A stretch of 5,813 nucleotides of DNA from Deltaproteobacteria bacterium. GTDB lineage: Bacteria > Desulfobacterota > WTBG01. This document shows, in pieces, positions 1-5,738 of the stretch. Numbering within the stretch: position 1 is the first letter of the stretch; every line of letters begins with the position of its first letter. Below the pieces are notes generated by a model. That model saw only the letters and a list, made by a program, of their open reading frames with translations. It was not told where the DNA came from and did no database searches. The stretch spans positions 1 through 5,813 of the forward strand of contig WTBG01000093.1 in NCBI GenBank assembly GCA_013139225.1. The letters run 5' to 3'. Position numbers and translations under genes: made by a program.

Positions 1-487
1 CACAGATGATCTTGGGTTTAATGGCATCAAGTTGTTTAATCAGAAAAGGTTTGCAAGCCTTGATTTCATCAGGTTCAGGATTTCTATTCTGGGGAGGACG
101 GCATTTGATTATATTGGCGATGTAAACGTCTTCGCGGGAAAGGTTAATGGAATTAATTATCTTGGTTAGAAGTTGACCGGCGCGACCCACAAAGGGTTTT
201 CCCTGAATATCCTCATCTCCTCCGGGACCCTCACCTACAAATACCAGTTGAGCTTCAGGATTTCCGCTGCCAAAGACAATGTTTTTGCGATAGCTATGGA
301 GTTTACACCTTTTGCAATCGCCAAGTTCCGTTCTTATTTCCTCAAGAAGCTGGGCTTTATCCTGGGTGGGGTGATCTGATTTTATTGGCAGCCCTTCGAC
401 TCCCTGCTCTTGTTGGTAGAGCAGGAAATCTTGCAATGAGTATAGGATGTGTTCAAATTCTTTTTTGTCAAGTAGTTCAGCAGCCAT
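1..487 (-). CDS. udg: Family 4 (Fe-S) uracil-DNA glycosylase, N-terminal 162 residues
   Basis: This enzyme removes uracil from DNA by cutting the N-glycosidic bond, the first step of base excision repair. I translated it by hand from the ATG at 487; it stays open to the left edge, so the C-terminal part (with the usual HPS-type motif) lies outside the window. Residues 85-93 (GEGPGGDED) followed by QGKPFVGRAGQLL form the family 4 uracil-binding motif A. Four cysteines at 58, 61, 129 and 145 fit the [4Fe-4S] ligand pattern; the spacing from the second to third and third to fourth ligand (68 and 16) nearly equals my recollection of the Thermus enzyme. The stretch NIIKCRPPQNRNPEP (125-139) is also typical. 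Residues 1-50 are a helical leader common in longer members. No strong ribosome binding site precedes the ATG, and the frame remains open upstream into the repeat, so the start is less certain than the family. It lies 134 bases after coaBC on the same strand. Confidence 0.93.
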   Translation of the reverse strand, partial: MAAELLDKKEFEHILYSLQDFLLYQQEQGVEGLPIKSDHPTQDKAQLLEEIRTELGDCKRCKLHSYRKNIVFGSGNPEAQLVFVGEGPGGDEDIQGKPFVGRAGQLLTKIINSINLSREDVYIANIIKCRPPQNRNPEPDEIKACKPFLIKQLDAIKPKIIC

Positions 488-511
488 AGGATGTGATGTA
501 ATAAATGGAAC

Positions 512-607
512 GATACTAGATCCTTGATGCTAGATACTGGATTTTTGTAATTAATTTCTATTTCTCTCTCATCTAGCATCCAGTATCAGGAATCCAGTAT
601 CCAGTAT
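512..607. repeat. Inverted repeat of degenerate 7-base units (GATACTG type)
   Basis: Two facing arms occupy the coaBC-udg gap. The left arm (512-542) reads as four heptads plus GAT, starting GATACTA and ending GATACTGGAT. The right arm (570-607) has five heptads of the opposite sense, such as CATCCAG and TATCCAG. Aligning the left arm reversed against 571-601 gives 24 of 31 identical positions, and all seven differences are transitions. The 28-base loop (543-570) is pyrimidine-rich and AT-rich. Because the arms are periodic they could also pair shifted by one unit (about 19 of 24). In the minus-strand transcript, four of the seven mismatches become G-U pairs. The right arm ends 14 bases past the coaBC stop codon. 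There is no U-run after the hairpin, so it is not a standard terminator. A role in mRNA stability or attenuation, or simple repeat spread, are possible readings. Confidence 0.85.
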
Positions 608-621
608 TTGCCTGAAGTGTT

Positions 622-1869
622 CTAAGTTCTCTTCTTTGGTTCACTGGCGGATGTTTTCTTTAGTTCCTTGGCAGAGGATTTTTCTTTCTTGATCTGTTTG
701 ATTTTATCTAAAATCTTATCTGCCAGTTCCTCTTTTCCCATAAGGGGGAGTGCATCAATCTTTCCCTCGAAATCGATAAGGGTTGCCTCATTGCTATCAG
801 AACCAAATCCGCCTCTCTTTTGTAAAGCGTTGTTTACCACAATGAGGTCAAGGTTTTTTCTGTCCAGTTTTAACTTGGCCTGGGAGATGAGATTCTTGGT
901 TTCTGCGGCAAAACCGACCAAGATTTTTTTCCCTTTATCTTTTCCCAGTTGGTACAGGATATCAGGATTCTTATCCAGCCCCAGGGTCAATGTTTTATGT
1001 GTTTTTTTCATCTTATCTTTGAAACTTTTTTTGGGACGATAATCTGCAACAGCAGCTGCTTTGATCACGATGCTGCATGACTTGTAATGCTTTGATACAG
1101 CCTTGCTCATCTCAAGGGTGTTTTCAACCTGGATTGTGTGTATATCAGGAATTGGTTTAAGGTTGGTAGGACCACTGACAAGCATTACTTCTGCTCCCCT
1201 TTGATGAGAAGCTTTTGCAAGAGCATATCCCATTTTACCTGAGGAACGGTTGGTTAAAATTCTTATAGGATCTATGTGTTCATGTGTAGGTCCTGCAGTA
1301 ATTAGAATACGTTCTCCTTGAAGATCTTTTTCTGTAAGGATAGTTATTGTTTCTCCCAGGATATCTTCTATCTCAGCCAATCTGCCTTTGCCCTCATAAC
1401 CGCAGGCAAGTTCTCCTGTTGTGGGATCCATGATCCTGAATCCAAGTTCTTTCAGTTTCCCTACATTTTGCTGGACAATGCGATTTTCCCACATATTGGC
1501 ATTCATAGCAGGCGCGATGAGCAAAGGGGCTTTAGTGGCCAGCACGACTGTGGAGAGGAGATCATCAGCACAACCAGATGCGATTTTTGCAATTATGTTT
1601 GCTGTCGCAGGTGCAATGATAAGAACATCTGCTTTGTCGGCTAAGGAAATGTGGGAAATCTCTGGGTTGAAGGAATGGAAGAGATCTGTGTAGACCGGAT
1701 GACCAGAGATAGTCTGGAAGGTAAGTGGAGTAACAAACTGCTGGGCATTTCTGGTCATTATTACATCTACTTCAGCATTACGCTTGCGGAACTGGCGGAC
1801 TAGTTCTACTACTTTATAAGCAGCAATCCCTCCTGTAATGCCTAAAACAATCTGTTTTTCCTTAATCAT
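622..1869 (-). CDS. coaBC: Bifunctional phosphopantothenoylcysteine decarboxylase / phosphopantothenate-cysteine ligase
   Basis: This protein (Dfp, 415 residues) carries out two consecutive cytosolic steps of coenzyme A synthesis: CTP-dependent joining of cysteine to 4'-phosphopantothenate, then FMN-dependent decarboxylation to 4'-phosphopantetheine. The N-terminal CoaC flavoprotein domain (about 3-175) has GITGGIAAYK (10-19), the catalytic His73 in EISHISL, the PAMNANMW motif (120-127) and the active-site Cys156 in GELACGYEGKGR. The CoaB domain (about 185-392) has ITAGPTHEHIDP (190-201), NRSSGKMG (207-214), AAAVADYRP (271-279) and the lysines 288/289 before LDKNPDIL. Length matches the family (about 400), plus a lysine-rich tail (392-415). 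I chose the ATG at 1869 rather than an ATG at 1929, because homologues begin just before the GITGG motif and GAGGCAGGGG lies directly upstream. The start overlaps the end of the FlgT-like gene by 8 bases, which suggests translational coupling. Confidence 0.96.
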   Translation of the reverse strand: MIKEKQIVLGITGGIAAYKVVELVRQFRKRNAEVDVIMTRNAQQFVTPLTFQTISGHPVYTDLFHSFNPEISHISLADKADVLIIAPATANIIAKIASGCADDLLSTVVLATKAPLLIAPAMNANMWENRIVQQNVGKLKELGFRIMDPTTGELACGYEGKGRLAEIEDILGETITILTEKDLQGERILITAGPTHEHIDPIRILTNRSSGKMGYALAKASHQRGAEVMLVSGPTNLKPIPDIHTIQVENTLEMSKAVSKHYKSCSIVIKAAAVADYRPKKSFKDKMKKTHKTLTLGLDKNPDILYQLGKDKGKKILVGFAAETKNLISQAKLKLDRKNLDLIVVNNALQKRGGFGSDSNEATLIDFEGKIDALPLMGKEELADKILDKIKQIKKEKSSAKELKKTSASEPKKRT

Positions 1870-3121
1870 TTTCCCCTGCCTCTTTTGAACTATTGGTTTT
1901 AAGTTGTTTTTGTTCGGTGCTTTCGGCATTTAGCCTGACTTCCATCTCGATCATATTATGTGAGACGTTTTTGATTGAAATTGTGAATTCTTCAAATTGA
2001 TTGTTCGCAATCAGTTTAGCAAGTGATAGAGGATCCAGATTTGACTCCACTTCAATTAAAGCACCTTCATCAGATAAGGTTTTTTGTAAAAGATTTTGGA
2101 TTTCAGGAATCCCTTTTTTTAAATCGCTTTTTAATAGGGAAAAATCAAGATAGTTGGATAAACCAGAAACACTCAGTGTGGTTAGGGTTACTCCTTTACT
2201 TTCTTTTACCCATTGTAGGGAAATTTGTTGTCCCATTTGACGGGAGAAAGTGGATGATGCCTTCTCAAGGGCAACCATCTGAGCAGTTTCTTCATCATCT
2301 TGAGTTGCAGGAATATAGGTGTCGAGGGTAGCTACCACTGAGCCATCTTCGATTTTTACAGCCCTGGCTATGATACTGGCCTGCACAGACTTTTGAATGG
2401 AGTTTGCGACCTCATCTATCGATTCTACCTGAGCGTTCCCAACAATAGCAATGTCTGCTTTGAATTGTTTGCCTAAGGTTTGAATCGCCTCCGATTTTAT
2501 GTCAAGACAACCATAAACCTTAGTCGTTGCTGTTTCTTGAAGCATATGGGTATGATCGATCACTTCAAAACCCTTTTTCTGAAGCTCCATATTAAAGACC
2601 TGATCAATAACGGTAAGTTCTTTTTCAGGATCGATAAAAGACCACCAGCATGTGTAAAAGTTTTGATCCAGCCTTCTTTGAGAAATCATAAGGAGAATGC
2701 GAGGAAGCTTAACTTTGGGAGTGAGAAATTGTAAGGCAACAAGATAATTCTCCAACTCTTTAAAATCTATAGTTGACTGGATAGTTATATGGTAGCGATC
2801 ATCGAGGGTGCTATCATAAAGAATCCTGTAGCTTGCAATATAATCAGCAGCCCGATCAAATATAGGCTCTTGCAAGAAAGGGAACTGCTCTTCGATGAGA
2901 TCAAAGGTCATCAGCATTCCCACTGCATGAATAAGCGCTTTTTTTTGCGCATCGATAATTGCCTCATTTTGGGCAATGACAATGTTATCATTTGTGATAT
3001 GTCCTATACCGGTAGTTATGATAGAATCAGATGGCCATGTGTCCTGCGAGAAGGCCACATTAAACGATATGGAAGAACCAATAAGAACTATAAAAATTAA
3101 TGTCAGGCATAAGTTTTTCAC
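1862..3121 (-). CDS. Secreted FlgT/LPP20-like protein of unknown function
   Basis: This 419-residue protein starts with a clear Sec-type signal peptide: Lys2, a hydrophobic stretch at 5-20 and a likely cleavage near AFS-QD (25/26). There is no lipobox cysteine, so it is probably soluble in the periplasm rather than a lipoprotein. Residues 36-69, with TTGIGHITNDN followed by AQNEAIIDAQKKALIHAVG, resemble the N-terminal domain of flagellar assembly protein T and LPP20-type proteins, where an alanine-rich helix packs on a sheet. A middle alpha/beta region (about 138-270) begins with PRILLMISQRR and contains KADIAIVGNAQV, which recalls the FlgT middle domain or CsgG/GNA1162-like folds. Residues 311-398 (from VTLTTLSVSGLSNYLDF to EMEVRLNAE) look like a third small alpha/beta domain. 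The tail (399-419) is polar. The start is GTG with a strong GAGGTGA six bases upstream. No other flagellar gene is in the window, so a flagellar role is not established. The family call comes from pattern recognition only. Confidence 0.75.
   Translation of the reverse strand: MKNLCLTLIFIVLIGSSISFNVAFSQDTWPSDSIITTGIGHITNDNIVIAQNEAIIDAQKKALIHAVGMLMTFDLIEEQFPFLQEPIFDRAADYIASYRILYDSTLDDRYHITIQSTIDFKELENYLVALQFLTPKVKLPRILLMISQRRLDQNFYTCWWSFIDPEKELTVIDQVFNMELQKKGFEVIDHTHMLQETATTKVYGCLDIKSEAIQTLGKQFKADIAIVGNAQVESIDEVANSIQKSVQASIIARAVKIEDGSVVATLDTYIPATQDDEETAQMVALEKASSTFSRQMGQQISLQWVKESKGVTLTTLSVSGLSNYLDFSLLKSDLKKGIPEIQNLLQKTLSDEGALIEVESNLDPLSLAKLIANNQFEEFTISIKNVSHNMIEMEVRLNAESTEQKQLKTNSSKEAGEND
1873..1882 (-). 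promoter_or_regulatory. Ribosome binding site of coaBC, inside the upstream gene
   Basis: Read on the minus strand this is GAGGCAGGGG, three bases before the ATG at 1869. It lies within the last codons of the FlgT-like gene, whose stop TAA (1864-1862) falls after the coaBC ATG. The arrangement supports the internal start at 1869 over the longer frame from 1929 and suggests that ribosomes finishing the upstream gene can reinitiate on coaBC. Confidence 0.7.
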
Positions 3122-3127
3122 TTTTTG

Positions 3128-3134
3128 TCACCTC
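3128..3134 (-). promoter_or_regulatory. Ribosome binding site supporting a GTG start
   Basis: The minus strand reads GAGGTGA, then six bases, then GTG at 3121. The strength and spacing of this site decide the start of the FlgT-like gene, which would otherwise be ambiguous because the start codon is not ATG. The signal peptide begins directly at this codon, which agrees. Confidence 0.8.
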
Positions 3135-3212
3135 AAAGATCAATTCACTTGCTTAGGGATTTTTTACTACTAAATGGTTTTTTAATAATAAGTTAGATGT
3201 TGTAATTAAAAT

Positions 3213-3243
3213 GATACTAGATTCTGGATACTTGATGCTGGAT
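3213..3243 (+). repeat. Solo arm of the GATACTG-type heptad repeat
   Basis: This 31-base arm consists of four heptads plus GAT, starting GATACTA and ending GATGCTGGAT. It has the same length and orientation as the left arm at 512-542 and matches it at 26 of 31 positions. In opposite sense it also matches the right arm (571-601) at 26 of 31. No facing partner is visible in the 3122-3254 gap, so it is a half element. It lies 11 bases beyond the hflX stop codon. The rest of the gap is AT-rich, and I found no promoter convincing enough to list. Confidence 0.8.
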
Positions 3244-3254
3244 AAAATTCAAGC

Positions 3255-4514
3255 TCATTGAATATAGGGCTTTAGTGAGCCGACCATAGCTTTGTTTACC
3301 TCTGCTTCAATGATAACTCCTGTGTCTATGTACTTTTTGGTAATTATATTACCATTTCTTAAAATATGGCTGATTGTTTTTCCGGCATCAAAAGGAATTT
3401 TCAGCTTTACTCGTTGCATGGAGGATGAAATAAAACCTTCTATCATGTTCAGAAGAGCATCCACTCCTTCTCCAGTTGAAGCAGAGATGGCAACCCCATT
3501 TTCTAACTTTCTTGCCCACGCACTGATCATTCTTTCATGGGGTACGCTGTCAATTTTATTTAGCACATGGATGATTATTTTTTGAGGCATTCCTATTTCT
3601 TCAAGAGTTCTATTAACCGCAGTGATGTGTGCTTCAAAATGGGGGCTGCTTATGTCAATTACATGAAGGAGTATATCGGATTCTTTCGCTTCTTCAAATG
3701 TTGCCTTAAATGCGGCAATTAACTGGTGAGGAAGTTTGTTAATGAAACCAACCGTATCAGAAATGAAGACATCCTGATTGTTGGGCAGGCTGATTATTCC
3801 GATCTTGGGATCTAAGGTACTGAATAGTCGATTTTCTACCAGGACACCTGTGTGAGACAAGTAGTTTAAAAGAGTGGACTTCCCGGCATTTGTGTAACCT
3901 ACGAGAGCTATGCTTGAGCGTGAAAAAGACCTTCTCCCCTGACGGTGTAGTTCTCTAACCCTCCGCACCTTCTCTATCTCTCTTTTTAATCTGGTGATAC
4001 GCTCCTTTATTTTTCTACGATCTACCTCCAATTGGGTTTCTCCTGGTCCTCTGGTTCCTATTCCTCCACCCAATCTGGATAAGATGAAACCTTTCCCTTT
4101 AAGTCGGGGAAGAGTGTATGTGAGCTGGGCAAGTTCTACCTGAAGCTTTCCCTCTTTTGATTTAGCCCTTTGAGCAAAGACGTCCAGGATGAGACCTGTT
4201 CTGTCAATCGTTTTGGTGTTAAAACTTTCCTCAAGATTCCTTTGTTGAGTAGGGGTGAGTTCATCGTCGAAGATTACCACATCTATGTCATGGGAACTAA
4301 CATAATCTTTTACCTCTCCCACTTTACCCCTACCTATAAACAGAGAGGCATCCACCTTTTTAAGTTCCTGAACAATGGTTGTCTCAACACGAGCACCAGC
4401 GGTTTCAGTTAAACGGGACAACTCCTCTAAAGAATCCTTAGTTTCCCAATCCATTCTGTTTTCGTTGTTTGTCCCTATTAAAAGTGCTCTTTCTTTGTGC
4501 TTAAAATTGTCCAT
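3255..4514 (-). CDS. hflX: Ribosome-associated GTPase HflX
   Basis: HflX binds the 50S subunit and, in characterised bacteria, splits stalled or hibernating 70S ribosomes under stress. The 419-residue protein has the full family layout. The N-terminal HflX domain (about 8-115) includes SLFIGRGKVGEVK (57-69) and a predicted nucleotide-facing FDDELTPTQQRNLE. A linker carries the family signature GGGIGTRGPGETQLE (149-163), followed by a basic coiled-coil helix (about 165-195). The G domain has G1 GYTNAGKST (206-214), G2 Thr233 in FSTLDP, G3 DTVGF (253-257), G4 NKID (319-322) and G5 SAS (344-346). A small C-terminal domain covers about 365-419. All GTPase motifs are intact. The ATG at 4514 places RALLIG eight residues in, as is usual, although no clear ribosome binding site precedes it. 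It follows miaA on the same strand after 132 bases, without the hfq gene found between them in many proteobacteria. Confidence 0.97.
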   Translation of the reverse strand: MDNFKHKERALLIGTNNENRMDWETKDSLEELSRLTETAGARVETTIVQELKKVDASLFIGRGKVGEVKDYVSSHDIDVVIFDDELTPTQQRNLEESFNTKTIDRTGLILDVFAQRAKSKEGKLQVELAQLTYTLPRLKGKGFILSRLGGGIGTRGPGETQLEVDRRKIKERITRLKREIEKVRRVRELHRQGRRSFSRSSIALVGYTNAGKSTLLNYLSHTGVLVENRLFSTLDPKIGIISLPNNQDVFISDTVGFINKLPHQLIAAFKATFEEAKESDILLHVIDISSPHFEAHITAVNRTLEEIGMPQKIIIHVLNKIDSVPHERMISAWARKLENGVAISASTGEGVDALLNMIEGFISSSMQRVKLKIPFDAGKTISHILRNGNIITKKYIDTGVIIEAEVNKAMVGSLKPYIQ

Positions 4515-4538
4515 AGTAACTATTCAGTTGCATATTTT

Positions 4539-4619
4539 ACCGCTGAGGACGCTGAGATCGCAGAGATTAGTAAATTTGTTTTTCATATTTTTCTCTGCGT
4601 ACTTCGCGATCTCTGCGGT
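4539..4619. repeat. Inverted repeat of degenerate 9-base units (CGCAGAG type)
   Basis: The miaA-hflX gap holds two facing 27-base arms, 4539-4565 and 4593-4619, separated by a 27-base AT-rich loop. The arms match at 20 of 27 positions when one is reversed, with the strongest pairing at both ends (ACCGC and CGCAGAG). Each arm is three 9-base units: on the left CGCTGAGGA, CGCTGAGAT and CGCAGAGAT (4541-4567), and on the right units such as CTCTGCGTA and CTCTGCGGT. The arms are clearly more GC-rich than the flanks. The element begins 27 bases after the miaA stop. Repeats of this general look (CTCTGCG with CGCAGAG) are, from memory, common between genes in environmental bacterial genomes. There is no U-run placed for intrinsic termination. 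Confidence 0.85.
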
Positions 4620-4646
4620 GGATATTTACCATCATAGAATAATTGC

Positions 4647-5582
4647 TTAAATTTTCAAGAACTTTCTGATTGTTTCACTAATCTCTAAGGATTGTTCTGG
4701 AAGATTGAACCATCTTATTTCAGAATCTTTTCTAAACCAGGTCAATTGCCGCTTGGCATACCTTTTGGTGTTTCGTTTGATCAACTCAACTGCTTCATCC
4801 AGACTAAGTTCTCCATGAATGAAACTTAGCATCTGTTTATATCCTAAGCTCTTAAATGGCTTAATTGTTGTTGGATAGCCACTTTTAAGTAGTTGCTTGA
4901 TTTCATCTTCAAGACCATGTTTAATCATTTTATCAACCCATTCTTCAATCCGATGGTAAATATCCTTTCGCTCTCTCAACAAGCCTATTTTTAACACGTT
5001 GAAGTATGTGTGCTTAAACTGGTGCTTTTTTTGCTGTTCTGAAATGGGTTTCCCTGTGAGGTAAAATACTTCGAGAGCCCGGATAATTCTGAAAGTGTCA
5101 TTAGGATGTATTTTGGATGCTGCTTCAATGTCTATCTTTTCGAGCTCTTTATAGAGGTGCCATTTTCCATGCGTTTTCTCTTTCTCTTTTAACTCCTTTC
5201 TCAATTTCAAGTCAGCGCTGGGGGCAGGGAAGAGACCTTTGGTTAATGCCCTGATGTAGAAGCCAGTTCCTCCTACTACCAGTGCATATTTTAGTTTTTG
5301 AGCAAGAGCAAAGATGATGTCCCCCGCCTCATCTTTGAATTGAGCAGCACTAAACTCCTCATCAGGATCTTTAATGTCAATGAGATGATGGGTAACGACA
5401 TGCCTTTCCTTAAGTGCTGGTTTTGCCGAGCCAATATCCATCCCACGATAGACCTGCATGGAATCAGCATTAATAATCTCCATGCCAAGCTGTTGAGCCA
5501 ACTCAAAGGCAAGCTCTGATTTCCCCACAGCAGTTGCCCCCTGAATAATGACGAGAGGTATATTTTTACGATTTATTGGCAT
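4647..5582 (-). CDS. miaA: tRNA dimethylallyltransferase
   Basis: MiaA transfers a dimethylallyl group to N6 of A37 in tRNAs that read codons beginning with U, forming i6A, which later enzymes may methylthiolate; this stabilises weak codon pairing. The 311-residue length is normal. The P-loop is GATAVGKS (15-22), with alanine where many homologues have proline. It is followed by NADSMQVYRGMDIGSAKP (38-55), which contains the presumed general base Asp40. Then come THHLIDIKDP (64-73), the VGGTGFYIRAL loop (103-113), the HPNDTFRIIRALEVF segment (159-173), and the C-terminal RYAKRQLTWFRK (274-285) typical of the tRNA-binding core. The region about 120-200 forms the helical insertion that grips the anticodon loop. 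The ATG at 5582 gives a standard short leader, but no good ribosome binding site is visible upstream. It is the most upstream gene identified and is separated from hflX by the nonamer inverted repeat. Confidence 0.97.
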   Translation of the reverse strand: MPINRKNIPLVIIQGATAVGKSELAFELAQQLGMEIINADSMQVYRGMDIGSAKPALKERHVVTHHLIDIKDPDEEFSAAQFKDEAGDIIFALAQKLKYALVVGGTGFYIRALTKGLFPAPSADLKLRKELKEKEKTHGKWHLYKELEKIDIEAASKIHPNDTFRIIRALEVFYLTGKPISEQQKKHQFKHTYFNVLKIGLLRERKDIYHRIEEWVDKMIKHGLEDEIKQLLKSGYPTTIKPFKSLGYKQMLSFIHGELSLDEAVELIKRNTKRYAKRQLTWFRKDSEIRWFNLPEQSLEISETIRKFLKI

Positions 5583-5606
5583 GGTCTAGGCTTCGCTTAA
5601 GCTTAA

Positions 5607-5738
5607 TGGAAGAGTGGAATGATGGACTTCATCGTGAGCTCAATCAAACGGTTTAATAAGTGTTGCGTGTTCCGGGTTTCGTGTTGAGAAAGGTTAAATT
5701 TAGGCACTTTAGTTACTTTCTCTTACTCCATTATTCCA
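5607..5738. repeat. TGGAATGA-type inverted repeat upstream of miaA
   Basis: A heptad-phased stretch at 5607-5627 (TGGAAGA, GTGGAAT, GATGGAC) faces a complementary stretch at 5727-5738 (TCCATTATTCCA). The core arms 5615-5626 and 5727-5738 pair at 11 of 12 positions, and the single difference is a transition. About 100 bases separate the arms, and that spacer contains the separate GTGTT repeat at 5660-5687. Whether the two arms form one element or are two independent insertions is not clear. Confidence 0.55.
5660..5687 (+). repeat. GTGTT heptad tandem repeat
   Basis: Four consecutive 7-base units, GTGTTGC, GTGTTCC, GGGTTTC and GTGTTGA, run without gaps. The unit length equals that of the GATACTG repeats elsewhere in the window, but the sequence is unrelated. 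No facing arm was found. It lies in the non-coding region before miaA. The rest of 5583-5813 shows no convincing gene, promoter or RNA, apart from a small palindrome TTAAGCTTAA at 5597-5606. Confidence 0.7.

Noticed and set aside
382..579. Minus-strand 65-residue reading frame
   Set aside because: It overlaps the glycosylase N-terminus in another frame and is partly translated from the repeat arms; nothing in it resembles a known protein.
512..607. Rho-independent terminator after coaBC
   Set aside because: A long hairpin is possible, but no U-run follows the stem on the minus-strand transcript. The same objection applies to 4539-4619.
512..607. CRISPR-like array
   Set aside because: The repeat units are only 7 bases, degenerate and contiguous, without spacers of regular length.
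668..1042. Plus-strand reading frame of 124 residues, and similar plus-strand frames inside coaBC, hflX and the FlgT-like gene
   Set aside because: They lie antisense to well-supported genes, have no recognisable domains and lack start signals.
1870..1929. Twenty-residue N-terminal extension of CoaBC from the ATG at 1929
   Set aside because: It lies wholly inside the FlgT-like gene in another frame, has no family counterpart, and the ATG at 1869 has its own ribosome binding site and the expected start position.
3138..3205. AT-rich promoter before the FlgT-like gene
   Set aside because: Several TATTAT-like strings occur in this AT-rich stretch, but none pairs with a good -35 box at correct spacing.
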